NCBI RefSeq assembly: GCF_030378165.1
Contig: NZ_CP119766.1
Location: 4,030,001-4,094,000, forward strand
DNA from: Flavobacterium panacagri
Lineage (GTDB): Bacteria; Bacteroidota; Bacteroidia; Flavobacteriales; Flavobacteriaceae
Direction: 5' to 3'
DNA length: 64,000 nt
In this document: piece by piece, positions 39,827 to 48,028 of the stretch
How positions within the stretch are numbered: the stretch's first letter is position 1
Layout: the number at the start of each line of letters is the position of its first letter
Program-made: the position numbers and the translations under genes
Notes under the pieces: model-generated
Told to the model about the DNA's origin: nothing
Seen by the model: only the letters and a program-made list of their open reading frames with translations
Databases searched by the model: none

Positions 39827-39985
39827 GCCTTTCTATTTTGGTTTAAAAAATAAAATTTTAATTCAAATGCAAATAATTGTCATATTTTATTAAAGAAATG
39901 TTTTTTTTTGGTAAAATTTATGAATTAAATTGTTTTAAGAATACATTCAGATTTAATACATTTATAAAAAAAATCAACAACAAAG

Positions 39986-41893
39986 ATGAGCTATTACAAA
40001 ATTGAAAATTTAGAACAATATTTCAAGCATTACAATAAGTCAATAAGAGAGCCAAGAAAATTTTGGGGAAAAATAGCTGAAGAAAATTTCACATGGTATC
40101 AACAATGGGAAAAAGTAGTTGATTTTAATATGGCTGAGGCTGAAGTAAAGTGGTTTACAGAAGCTAAAGTTAACATTACCAAAAACTGTATTGACAGACA
40201 TTTAAGCAAAAGAGGAGATAAAACGGCAATTATTTTTGAACCTAATGATCCTTCTGAAGAAGCTTTACATATAACATACAACGAACTATACGAGAGAGTA
40301 TCAAAAATGGCCAATGTTCTTCGCGAACAAGGAGTTCGTAAAGGAGATAGAGTTTGTATTTATCTGCCAATGATTCCTGAATTAGCTGTTTCTGTATTAG
40401 CTTGTGCTAGAATTGGAGCTATACATTCTGTTGTTTTTGCTGGATTTTCTGCTTCTGCCGTTTCTGCCAGAATTAATGACTGTGAATGTAAAATGGTTAT
40501 TACATCTGACGGAGGTTACAGAGGAAATAAAACAATTGACTTAAAAGGAATTGTGGATGAAGCTCTTGAAACTTGTCCGTCAGTAACAAAAGTATTAGTT
40601 GCTAAAAGAACGAATACTGATGTAAAAATGAAAGAAGGCCGTGACATTTGGTTACAGCCATTATTAGACGCCGCTCTTGATAACAGTGTTGCTGAAATTA
40701 TGGATGCCGAAGATCCTTTGTTTATTCTATATACATCAGGATCAACAGGGAAACCAAAAGGAATGGTGCACACTACAGCTGGTTACATGGTATACACAGC
40801 CTATACTTTTAAAAATGTTTTCAGTTACGAAGAAAATGATATTTTCTGGTGTACAGCAGATATCGGATGGATTACAGGACATTCTTATATATTGTATGGA
40901 CCATTGTTAAATGGTGCGACTACTGTAATTTTTGAAGGAGTTCCATCTTATCCAGATTTCAGCCGTTTCTGGGATATTATCGAAAAACATAAAATTACAC
41001 AATTTTATACAGCACCAACGGCAATTCGTTCTTTAGCAAAAGAGAGTTTAGATTATATTCAAAAATATCCACTGAAATCGCTTAAAGTGATCGGATCTGT
41101 TGGAGAGCCAATCAACGAAGAAGCTTGGCACTGGTTTAATGACCACGTTGGAGATAAACGATGCCCTGTTGTAGATACTTGGTGGCAGACTGAAACAGGA
41201 GGAATTATGATTTCTCCAATTGCTTTTGTTACGCCAACAAAACCAACTTACGCTACATTACCATTACCTGGAATTCAGCCAGTTTTGATGGATGAAAAAC
41301 GCAATGAAATTGAGGGGAACCAAGTAGTGGGAAGTTTATGTGTTAAATTTCCTTGGCCTGGAATTGCTAGGACAATTTGGGGTAATCACGATCGTTACAA
41401 AGAAACTTATTTCTCTGCTTTTCCTGGAAAATATTTTACAGGTGACGGAGCTTTAAGAGATGAAGTTGGTTACTATAGAATTACAGGTAGAGTAGATGAC
41501 GTTGTAATTGTTTCTGGACACAATCTAGGAACTGCTCCAATTGAAGATGCTATCAACGAACATCCAGCTGTAGCTGAATCAGCAATTGTTGGATTCCCTC
41601 ATGACATTAAAGGAAATGCTCTTTACGGATACGTTATTTTGAAAGAAACAGGAGAAGTTAGAAATAAAGAAAACTTATCTAAAGAGATCAATCAATATAT
41701 TGCTGATCACATTGGACCAATCGCAAAATTGGATAAAATTCAGTTCGTTTCAGGATTGCCAAAAACACGTTCAGGTAAAATTATGCGTAGAATTTTGCGC
41801 AAAATAGCAGAAGGAGATTTTTCTAATTTTGGAGATACTTCAACTTTATTAAATCCAGAAGTTGTGGAACAAATTATGAAAGAAAGAGTTTAA
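39986..41893 (+). CDS. acs: Acetyl-CoA synthetase Acs
   Basis: 635 residues. AMP-forming adenylate enzyme: YTSGSTGKPKGMVHTTAGYM is the AMP/P-loop motif (residues about 246-265), WWQTETGG the acetate/AMP site, and TGDGA plus KTRSGKIMRR near the end, with the Lys that is the usual acetylation site. Activates acetate to acetyl-CoA. It lies next to a DUF294/CBS gene and exonuclease, an arrangement also seen near acs in other bacteria. Confidence 0.95.
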   Translation: MSYYKIENLEQYFKHYNKSIREPRKFWGKIAEENFTWYQQWEKVVDFNMAEAEVKWFTEAKVNITKNCIDRHLSKRGDKTAIIFEPNDPSEEALHITYNELYERVSKMANVLREQGVRKGDRVCIYLPMIPELAVSVLACARIGAIHSVVFAGFSASAVSARINDCECKMVITSDGGYRGNKTIDLKGIVDEALETCPSVTKVLVAKRTNTDVKMKEGRDIWLQPLLDAALDNSVAEIMDAEDPLFILYTSGSTGKPKGMVHTTAGYMVYTAYTFKNVFSYEENDIFWCTADIGWITGHSYILYGPLLNGATTVIFEGVPSYPDFSRFWDIIEKHKITQFYTAPTAIRSLAKESLDYIQKYPLKSLKVIGSVGEPINEEAWHWFNDHVGDKRCPVVDTWWQTETGGIMISPIAFVTPTKPTYATLPLPGIQPVLMDEKRNEIEGNQVVGSLCVKFPWPGIARTIWGNHDRYKETYFSAFPGKYFTGDGALRDEVGYYRITGRVDDVVIVSGHNLGTAPIEDAINEHPAVAESAIVGFPHDIKGNALYGYVILKETGEVRNKENLSKEINQYIADHIGPIAKLDKIQFVSGLPKTRSGKIMRRILRKIAEGDFSNFGDTSTLLNPEVVEQIMKERV

Positions 41894-41917
41894 CAACTCA
41901 GATTGATAAATAAAAAG

Positions 41918-41947
41918 ATGCCTCTTAAATTTTAAGAGGCATTTTTT
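41918..41947 (+). terminator. acs terminator
   Basis: ATGCCTCTTAAA (41918-41929) and TTTAAGAGGCAT (41931-41942) form a long stem followed by T residues. It also lies beyond the end of the opposing secreted-protein gene. Confidence 0.88.
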
Positions 41948-41974
41948 ATTTACGGTTCTAAATTCAAATACTTT

Positions 41975-42367
41975 TTATTGTATTGTTTTTGAATTTTCAT
42001 CGTTTACAAAAAGAAGCGTTTGCATGTTGTTTAGGTTTGTAAGTGATAGAATACCATTTTTATTCTCATTTATTCCGTTTATTCTGAAACAGAATTCATC
42101 TCCATCTTTATCTCTTAAGGTTATAAATTCGGCAGTATTATCTGAATAGTTTTGACAACTGTGTGAGATACTATACTTGTACATCACTTTCATGATGTTA
42201 TTAACGTAATTGTAAACTTTTCCATCCTGAGTGAAAAACCATTTTGTAGTTCGATTTGTGTTAGAATACCAGTTTCCTACAATACGCTGAGATGAAGGCT
42301 CTTGATTTTGTGCAAAAACTCCTGAAGCTAAAAATAGTAATGGTAATATAAGTAAAAACTTTTTCAT
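41975..42367 (-). CDS. Small hypothetical secreted protein
   Basis: 130 residues with signal peptide (MKKFLLILPLLFLASGVFAQ). Mature part begins with IVGNWYSNTNRTTKWFFTQDGKVY, the beta pattern of lipocalin-like 'W-Y' extracellular proteins. It has two cysteines (in SHSCQNY and EFCFRI). No family is assigned. Faces acs across its terminator. Confidence 0.65.
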   Translation of the reverse strand: MKKFLLILPLLFLASGVFAQNQEPSSQRIVGNWYSNTNRTTKWFFTQDGKVYNYVNNIMKVMYKYSISHSCQNYSDNTAEFITLRDKDGDEFCFRINGINENKNGILSLTNLNNMQTLLFVNDENSKTIQ

Positions 42368-42564
42368 AAATTTTGACTTTAAAAATGGTTTATGTTTGCA
42401 TACTAATTTTAGTTATTTAGATCATGTATGATTCATCAAATTTATGCAGAAAAGAAGAGAAAAAGATTCCTTATAAGATAAAAAATGATAGAATACGTTT
42501 TTCTGCAATTAAATTTGATGAAGAAAATGTATTTTGTCTAAAAAGAGTTTTTGTTTTTCATACT

Positions 42565-42600
42565 AAAAAGCCTCTTAAGGTGATTAAGAGGCTTTTTTTT
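42565..42600 (-). terminator. Terminator of the exonuclease/DUF294 operon
   Basis: AAAAAGCCTCTTAA (42565-42578) pairs with TTAAGAGGCTTTTT (42584-42597), loop GGTGA. It lies after the minus-strand exonuclease stop; the symmetrical A/T flanks allow use on either strand. Confidence 0.8.
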
Positions 42601-42631
42601 GATTGTAATAATTATGAAATTAATAGTCTTC

Positions 42632-43228
42632 TTATTTAATTCCCAATCTTGATTTTAATTTTAAAAATAATAGACCAATTCGATACGCATCCTCAGAAGA
42701 AGAGTTTCTGTCGCTTTTTGGAATTTTATAAATTTCACATAAATCATCTAGAGAAAACTGTTTGTCATTTATATCGGTAAGTTTTCTATACATCACATCG
42801 ACATCTAATGCTTCATTTTTCAAACGACCGCAATCTAGTCTTTCTAAAGCGGCATTCAGCATTTCAACATCAAAATTAATATGATGACCAACTAGAATTG
42901 AATTTCCAATAAAATTCACCAAAGCTTCTAAAGCATCTGGCTCTGGCATTTTCATCATTTTACTTTCAATGATAAATTCGTTAGAAAGTCCGTTATCTTG
43001 AAGATATTTGTATTGAAGTAATACAGTTTCAAAACTTTCTTTTATAACGATACTGTTATCAATCACAGAAAACGCGCCAAGTGATAAAATAACATCTTTA
43101 TCCGGATTTAAACCAGAAGTTTCTGTTGATAAAACAACAAACTTATTTGGTTTACTTTCGAATTTAGTTAAATAATCCTTCCAGAATTCTGGATAGTCTT
43201 TATTTATATTTTTAAGCCAGTCTAGCAT
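42632..43228 (-). CDS. DEDDh-type 3'-5' exonuclease-like protein with altered active site
   Basis: 198 residues with the DnaQ/PolC-type exonuclease fold. Exo I reads VVLSTETSGL (Ser34-Thr-Glu36) where D-x-E is expected. Exo II GHHINFDVEML keeps Asp120. Exo III RNSSSEDAYRIG keeps Asp180 but has Asn175 where the general-base His is normal. Thus two of the five DEDDh residues are replaced and nuclease activity is doubtful. It starts three bases after the DUF294/CBS gene stop and is its operon partner, a pairing also known near acs in proteobacteria. Confidence 0.82.
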   Translation of the reverse strand: MLDWLKNINKDYPEFWKDYLTKFESKPNKFVVLSTETSGLNPDKDVILSLGAFSVIDNSIVIKESFETVLLQYKYLQDNGLSNEFIIESKMMKMPEPDALEALVNFIGNSILVGHHINFDVEMLNAALERLDCGRLKNEALDVDVMYRKLTDINDKQFSLDDLCEIYKIPKSDRNSSSEDAYRIGLLFLKLKSRLGIK

Positions 43229-43231
43229 ATT

Positions 43232-45145
43232 TTATGAGAATTGTGTCAATTGAAATTTACTCTTAATTAGTTCCTCGAGGTCTTTCATTGGGGCTAAAGC
43301 ATTTTTTAGTTTCTCCTTATCTGTTTTAGACATTTCTCTTAAATTAATATATTGACCAGAGTCGTCATTTTTTAATCCCTCAACAGTTCTAAATTTAGAA
43401 AGTGTTAGAAAAGCCTCAGCACAGCTTAAATAAATTTCAGCATTTTTAGAATCTGTTATTGCTAACTGCTTGAATCTTAAATAGGTGTTTTGTATTCCTT
43501 TAATGTTTGCATTCAAAATTAATAAACGTGCGCCATCTATCAAAGGCATTAGCGCGCGAGTTTTTATATCAAATTTTCCTTTGTGCGGCCCTTCTTCTTC
43601 GATAATGAATTTTTTAAAGAAGCTTAAAGGAGAGTTTCTCTTTAAAGCATCATTTCCCAAAAAGTCAAAGAATAAAGTATTGTTAACAGCATTTTTGAAA
43701 ATTACATTTTCGATTGCTTCTTCGATTTTTGCTTCACCAAAAACAATTTCATAATCAAAGAAAATACTGCTTAGATCGTTGCTGTTTTCACCTGGAGTAT
43801 TCATCCAGCTGTTGTATTGCTTTGTCCAGTCACTCAATGATTTGCACCAGAGCATATTACTTCCCATATGGCCGTTTGGACAATATTCGTAGCCTACTTT
43901 TTCTAAGATAGAAGTAGTTCTTTTAGCTAATCTTAAGAAATAATCTTTTACTTCTCTATATTTTTCAGGTGTAACATCTTCAAAAATCAAAATACTATCC
44001 TGATCTGTTAATAAAAGTTGTTCTTTACGCCCTTGACTACCAATACTTAACCATGCAAAGCGTGCAGGAGGGGAGCCTAAATCCAAAATTGAAAGCTCTA
44101 CGGCACGTTTGATAATAGCTAGGTTGATTTCGCTTGCAATATTACTAACATGCGAAATCGGGATATTTTTTTGAATTGAATTCTGAATCAAATCTGACAA
44201 ACGATCACGAATCTGTTTTAAATCTTTTGGAAGCTGAGAACGCTTGATTTCTTTAATTAAAACACCTGGATTACTAGCCTGAGCTACAATAAGATCGTGT
44301 TCAGAAATGATTCCTTTTACTACAGATTTACTTGTACCGTCTTTTGTAACACATAAGTGGGTTACATTATGTTTTAACATTAACAATTGAGCCTCTGCTA
44401 AAGAAACATTTTCAAGGACAGTTACAACTGGGGAAGACATGATTTTGTCAATAGTCTCGGTAATAGGATAGCGTCCCGTTGCAATCTTTGAAGACAAATC
44501 AGCATTGGTTACAATACCAATTGGATGATTTTTTTCGCAGATTATAATATTATCCACCATAGATTCGGTCATCAAAATAGCAACATCTTTTACAATATGG
44601 CTAGCCTGAGTTGTTAACGGAGAATTATTATAGTTAAGTGATTGAATGTATTGCATTTCTGATTGCTGATCAATATAATCTACATCAGAAATTAGTTTAC
44701 CATTAGAATTTACGCTGTCTTTTGTATGACGTGAATTTACAGCAAAACTCTCTAATAAGAAGTTTAAAACATCTGAATTATTAGCGACAAAAGGTCTAAA
44801 TACAGCGATTGGAATAGCATAAATAATACTTTCTTCGCGTGCTTTAGCTGTCATCATATAATTATTTTTGGCAAAAAACGGGCGCAAACCAAAAATATCA
44901 CCTTCATGGCATTTGTTTATAATAGTTTCCTCAGCGTCAGCAATGGTTGTAAGATTGATTACACCAGAAGCTACTACATAAAAACTATCATGAAGCGGAT
45001 CATTATTTTGAAATAAGACCGCATGTTTTTCTAAGTTAATAACACGGATATTGGTAGCAATATCCGATAATTCCTGAAAAGTTAAATTATCAAAAGGTTT
45101 GTATTCCTTCAAAAAATCAGCAATATGCTCAGCAACTGTATTCAT
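43232..45145 (-). CDS. cNMP-binding, CBS and DUF294 nucleotidyltransferase-like signal protein
   Basis: 637 residues, cytoplasmic. An N-terminal cyclic-nucleotide-binding fold (about 1-140, with FYVVASGVINL and GDIFGLRPF) is followed by two CBS motifs (about 185-300, with MSSPVVTVLE and GIISEHDLI). DUF294 then has a nucleotidyltransferase-like SIGSQGRKEQLLLTDQDSILIFED motif, and a helical C-terminal DUF294_C domain completes it. Similar proteins regulate acetate/adenylate-linked functions beside acs. Both the ligand and target are unknown. Cotranscribed with the exonuclease-like gene. Confidence 0.88.
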   Translation of the reverse strand: MNTVAEHIADFLKEYKPFDNLTFQELSDIATNIRVINLEKHAVLFQNNDPLHDSFYVVASGVINLTTIADAEETIINKCHEGDIFGLRPFFAKNNYMMTAKAREESIIYAIPIAVFRPFVANNSDVLNFLLESFAVNSRHTKDSVNSNGKLISDVDYIDQQSEMQYIQSLNYNNSPLTTQASHIVKDVAILMTESMVDNIIICEKNHPIGIVTNADLSSKIATGRYPITETIDKIMSSPVVTVLENVSLAEAQLLMLKHNVTHLCVTKDGTSKSVVKGIISEHDLIVAQASNPGVLIKEIKRSQLPKDLKQIRDRLSDLIQNSIQKNIPISHVSNIASEINLAIIKRAVELSILDLGSPPARFAWLSIGSQGRKEQLLLTDQDSILIFEDVTPEKYREVKDYFLRLAKRTTSILEKVGYEYCPNGHMGSNMLWCKSLSDWTKQYNSWMNTPGENSNDLSSIFFDYEIVFGEAKIEEAIENVIFKNAVNNTLFFDFLGNDALKRNSPLSFFKKFIIEEEGPHKGKFDIKTRALMPLIDGARLLILNANIKGIQNTYLRFKQLAITDSKNAEIYLSCAEAFLTLSKFRTVEGLKNDDSGQYINLREMSKTDKEKLKNALAPMKDLEELIKSKFQLTQFS

Positions 45146-45342
45146 ACGTTTTTGATAAAATTTTAAAGTATCTAATGTAAAAATACTAAAATAAACTCTT
45201 ACAATGAAAGCATCTTGATGAGAATCTAGTATATTTTAAAGAAATGTTAAGAATTACTGATAATAAGGCGTTAAAAGGTTTTTTTTGGATTAGAAAACTT
45301 CCAATCTTTTGCATTAAAATATATTCAAAGAATACGATTTAT

Positions 45343-45684
45343 GAGAATTGAATAAAATAGAATTTATTCTATTTTTTTTCAAATATGCTATTCTGAATAA
45401 TTGATTTAATAGTTCTCAAGTAAATTCTAGAAACCAAATTTCTCAGAATTTCTTAAAATCATTTTTTATCTGAATATTAATAAAACTGCTTAAAAAAATC
45501 AAATCCCTGAGAATCGCTTAAAAACGAATTTATTTTAATTTTTCTGAAATATTGAATTCTCCTAGATGCGTTAAATTTTTGTTTTAAAATTATCTAGACA
45601 ATCTGCCAACTAAGCTGAATCGAGATTTTCTGAGAATGTTCTAAAATGAAATTTTTAAATCCAATTTTCAAATATTGAATTCTC
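45343..45684. repeat. Degenerate 52-53 bp repeats in a 690-base gene-free region
   Basis: The gap 45146-45835 has no supported gene. It contains three related units, 45343-45394, 45509-45561 and 45632-45684. Each begins GAGAAT, continues with TAAAA then GAATTT/GAAATT, and ends AAATAT..ATTCT(C), so the ends are inverted (GAGAAT/ATTCTC). A partial fourth unit starts at 45444 (CAGAAT, TTAAAA). Spacing is irregular. They border the phage-like element on its left and may be chromosomal or terminus-related repeats. Confidence 0.6.
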
Positions 45685-45779
45685 ATGAATTGAATTTGTA
45701 GGACATAGAAGGTAGAGTGATTAGATAGTTGAATATTAAAATATAGTGATGTGACGAGTATAAAAAACTTAAATTTTCT

Positions 45780-45807
45780 ATTTTACATAATATAAATTAT
45801 AGTTCAT
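45780..45807. other. Candidate left attachment site, XerCD dif-like
   Basis: ATTTTACATAA, TATAAA, TTATAGTTCAT: an 11-6-11 layout with inner CATAA and TTAT as in E. coli dif. A second copy agreeing at 19 of 21 core positions lies at 53699-53726. It is 28 bases before the first gene of the element. Function is inferred. Confidence 0.5.
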
Positions 45808-45835
45808 TTGTGATGTAACTAATTAACATTAACCA

Positions 45836-46144
45836 ATGGCTTTAAAACGTTCCTCTTTAGAGAATTACACGCTATTACTTGTAGAATTAAACAAGATGCG
45901 TCACACAAATTTCAATGCAAAAACATTTTTGAAAAAAATGCGTCCATTTTGCAAAACCTCACATTTAAAGTTCAAAACATTATTCCTAAGAATCCGTGGT
46001 TCAAATATAGGAATTACAATTCGAGTTTGTACGGATTGCTTTATAGTAACTCAATCTTTTTGTGTTCACGAATTTATTTTTTACTGCAATTCTCAGAAAA
46101 CGCTGATTTCAAAACTTCTTAAACATAATCTTCTAATACCTTAA
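45836..46144 (+). CDS. Element ORF 1, hypothetical basic protein
   Basis: 102 residues, basic, no signal. N-terminus MALKRSSLENYTLLLVELNK is helical and could be DNA-binding; the rest has several Cys and aromatic residues. Not recognised. The stop is three bases before ORF 2, and the start lies 28 bases after the dif-like site, so it would be the first gene of the element. Could be an early regulator, but that is only position-based. Confidence 0.5.
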   Translation: MALKRSSLENYTLLLVELNKMRHTNFNAKTFLKKMRPFCKTSHLKFKTLFLRIRGSNIGITIRVCTDCFIVTQSFCVHEFIFYCNSQKTLISKLLKHNLLIP

Positions 46145-46147
46145 TAT

Positions 46148-46474
46148 ATGTCAACAATTTTACTTTTAATCCAAAAACGAGAAAATTTGCTTTTGGAATT
46201 AGCTGGATTAAATCATGATTTAAATGAATATTCAAAAAATCCTGTAGAGACTGTCGATTTACTTGGCTTAAAACATCAGCATGATTTTACGATTAGAGAA
46301 ATTAAACAAATTGGTCAGCAGATTAATGTTTTTTTTAATTCTCAGATTTCAAATTATAAGCAGAAATTTTTTGAAGTTGAAAAGAAAATAACTGAAGCAA
46401 TCTCAAAGAAAGAATTTACGATAAATGATTTACCAAAAAATCATTATTCACTTTGGCAAGATTCGGAAAATTAA
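46148..46474 (+). CDS. Element ORF 2, hypothetical helical protein
   Basis: 108 residues, predicted long helices with heptad-like hydrophobics (RENLLLELAGLNHDLNEY and FFEVEKKITEAI), so a coiled coil is likely. No known family. Located between ORF 1 and the rep hairpin, same strand. May act with the replication protein, by position only. Confidence 0.55.
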   Translation: MSTILLLIQKRENLLLELAGLNHDLNEYSKNPVETVDLLGLKHQHDFTIREIKQIGQQINVFFNSQISNYKQKFFEVEKKITEAISKKEFTINDLPKNHYSLWQDSEN

Positions 46475-46506
46475 TTTTTTGCTACTCCCCTTTCGATTTT
46501 TCAATA

Positions 46507-46530
46507 GTTGCCGTAGGGTATAACGGCAAC
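46507..46530 (+). promoter_or_regulatory. Perfect hairpin upstream of rep, candidate replication origin
   Basis: GTTGCCGT / ACGGCAAC, 8-bp G+C-rich stem around the loop AGGGTATA, 27 bases before the rep start. No T run follows, so it is not a terminator. Rolling-circle initiators nick in or beside such hairpins. Confidence 0.5.
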
Positions 46531-46557
46531 TAACTCACTCAAAACCTACTAAAAACA

Positions 46558-47751
46558 ATGATTTCATATAAAGAAAGGCATCAAGCCCAAACTAAATTCA
46601 AAAACAATAATTTAAAACCTACTCTTATAAATATAGACTACTTAATTATCAATTTAGAGGGTCAACCGTTTGGAGAATTTCCCGAACATTCAAAGTTTCG
46701 CTTAAAACCCTACGAATATGGAACTAAGATTTTTGAGCTAAGAGCAGACTTGTATTATGAGAATTTAAAAATCGGTATTTATACAGCAAGACCACGTTCA
46801 GCAATTATGAGCGAACAATTTGCTCAGCTTCAATTTGAAAACAATCTATTTTACACATTATCTAACGACGCTTTGAAAGGTGTCATAAATGCTTTTTGCG
46901 ATGAAACGAACTACTTATTTAAGTCTATTAATAGACTGGATATATGCCTTGATAAGTCTGATATCAACAATTCTTACCGTAATTTATATAGTAATGTGGT
47001 TGCAGGTAACTACCTTATTTCGGGGCGTCCAAAAAATTTACAAAGCTATTTTGAAACCTACAAAGGAAAATCAATACTTAACGGCTTCCAAATTGGGAAA
47101 AGAACATCTGATAAAATAATACGATGCTATAACAAAACGCTGTCTTTACAGCTTACCGAAAAGCCATACATAAATGAATATTATGCAAATAATGGTTTGA
47201 AAAACGACAATGTTTGGCGTTTTGAATATCAGTTAAACTCAGCGTTTTTTAGAGGTCTTAACGAACATTCAAAAGGAAATGTAAATATCAGTCAGGCAAT
47301 GACTTGGGGTGTTTTTGATAAAGCAAATCTTTATGAGTTATTGAAAATCGCAAATAAAGGTTTTTTTGAACTGCGTGAGAATACTGGCAAAAGTCAAATC
47401 AATAAAGAAAAGCTTATTACTCTTTTTGATTTTGATTTTTTACAGTCCCAAATTACCAAATTCAATCCTATAATCAAGCGTTTAAAAAAGGTTGTTCTTT
47501 CTTCGACAACAATTAAAAAACGTCTTGCAAAATCACTATTTAGAGAATATTACGCAAACAATCAGGATATATCTTATATCGTCGCTCTAAATCTTTTACT
47601 TCAAGATATGGACATGACTACTGAAAACCAACTTTTAGTTTGGTTTCAAAACAAATTACATTTCTATCTGCACGAATTTAGAACAAAGGAAAAATTAGTA
47701 AATGATTTTGATTCTGAATTATTCCACGAACATCAACTTTTATTTTTATAA
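46558..47751 (+). CDS. rep: Rolling-circle replication initiator, Rep_trans-like
   Basis: 397 residues. It carries motifs of the Rep_trans family (PF02486, pT181/RstA type): RLDICLD at 126-132, IGKRTSDKIIRCYNK at 179-193 with Tyr191 as candidate nicking residue, and WRFEYQL at 220-226. The C-terminal 150 residues are helical. Such proteins nick one strand at the origin and start rolling-circle synthesis of plasmids and ssDNA phages. The gene follows a perfect hairpin, is followed four bases later by a small HTH-like gene, and precedes the structural operon. It lacks the HUH two-His motif, so it is not a Microviridae-type initiator. Confidence 0.8.
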   Translation: MISYKERHQAQTKFKNNNLKPTLINIDYLIINLEGQPFGEFPEHSKFRLKPYEYGTKIFELRADLYYENLKIGIYTARPRSAIMSEQFAQLQFENNLFYTLSNDALKGVINAFCDETNYLFKSINRLDICLDKSDINNSYRNLYSNVVAGNYLISGRPKNLQSYFETYKGKSILNGFQIGKRTSDKIIRCYNKTLSLQLTEKPYINEYYANNGLKNDNVWRFEYQLNSAFFRGLNEHSKGNVNISQAMTWGVFDKANLYELLKIANKGFFELRENTGKSQINKEKLITLFDFDFLQSQITKFNPIIKRLKKVVLSSTTIKKRLAKSLFREYYANNQDISYIVALNLLLQDMDMTTENQLLVWFQNKLHFYLHEFRTKEKLVNDFDSELFHEHQLLFL

Positions 47752-47754
47752 GCC

Positions 47755-47922
47755 ATGAAAACACAGAATACAAGCCAAAAAGTAACTAAAACCCAGTTAA
47801 TGCATATTCTTGAATTAAGTTATAAAACTGCTTGCAAAGAGTATCAAGTTATACTCGATTCCTTAGAATTAAAAAGGAGTTATTTAACTGTACAAGACCT
47901 AATTAAGTACGGCATATTATAG
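47755..47922 (+). CDS. Small putative DNA-binding protein (55 aa)
   Basis: MKTQNTSQKVTKTQLMHILE is followed by LSYKTACKEYQVILDSLELK and an end with LTVQDLIKYGIL. The LELSYKTACKEY part looks like the recognition helix of a helix-turn-helix, with a winged or excisionase-like tail. It starts four bases after rep and its stop overlaps the first unit of a 10-bp repeat array, which would be a natural binding site. Role as copy-control or late-promoter regulator is inferred. Confidence 0.6.
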   Translation: MKTQNTSQKVTKTQLMHILELSYKTACKEYQVILDSLELKRSYLTVQDLIKYGIL

Positions 47923-47970
47923 GGAAAATTAGGGAAAATTGTGGAATTATAGGGAATTTTAGGGAACGTC
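47921..47970 (+). repeat. Five helically phased 10-bp direct repeats
   Basis: AGGGAAAATT, AGGGAAAATT, GTGGAATTAT, AGGGAATTTT, AGGGAACGTC stand end to end with an exact 10-base period. They lie between the small HTH-like gene and the structural operon (58 bases before the coat gene). This looks like an operator or iteron array. A TAACCTTTG sequence near 47985 may be a promoter -7 element, though it has one base too many. Confidence 0.7.
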
Positions 47971-48028
47971 AAATAATAGTTGCAATAACCTTTGTGAAAG
48001 AAATTTAAACAAATAAAATTTATAACAA

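Larger units (their letters stand above)
39489..39985. other. Long intergenic region between ilvC and acs
   Basis: 497 bases without a supported gene. It holds a 12-bp perfect inverted repeat at 39609-39642, the ilv terminator at 39796-39826, and a very T/A-rich stretch before acs. No coding ORF, RNA gene or clear -7 element was recognised in the remainder. Confidence 0.6.

Noticed and set aside
42424-42639. Plus-strand 71-residue ORF
   Set aside because: Its second half runs through the strong terminator at 42565-42600 and it has no family resemblance or promoter; taken as chance coding.
45343-45684. CRISPR-like repeat array
   Set aside because: Units are degenerate and irregularly spaced, with no constant spacer length and no cas genes in the window.
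47971-48028. Perfect Bacteroidetes promoter before the coat gene
   Set aside because: TAACCTTTG near 47985 has three bases between TA and TTTG instead of two and no correctly spaced -33 TTG, so only a weak suggestion is made.
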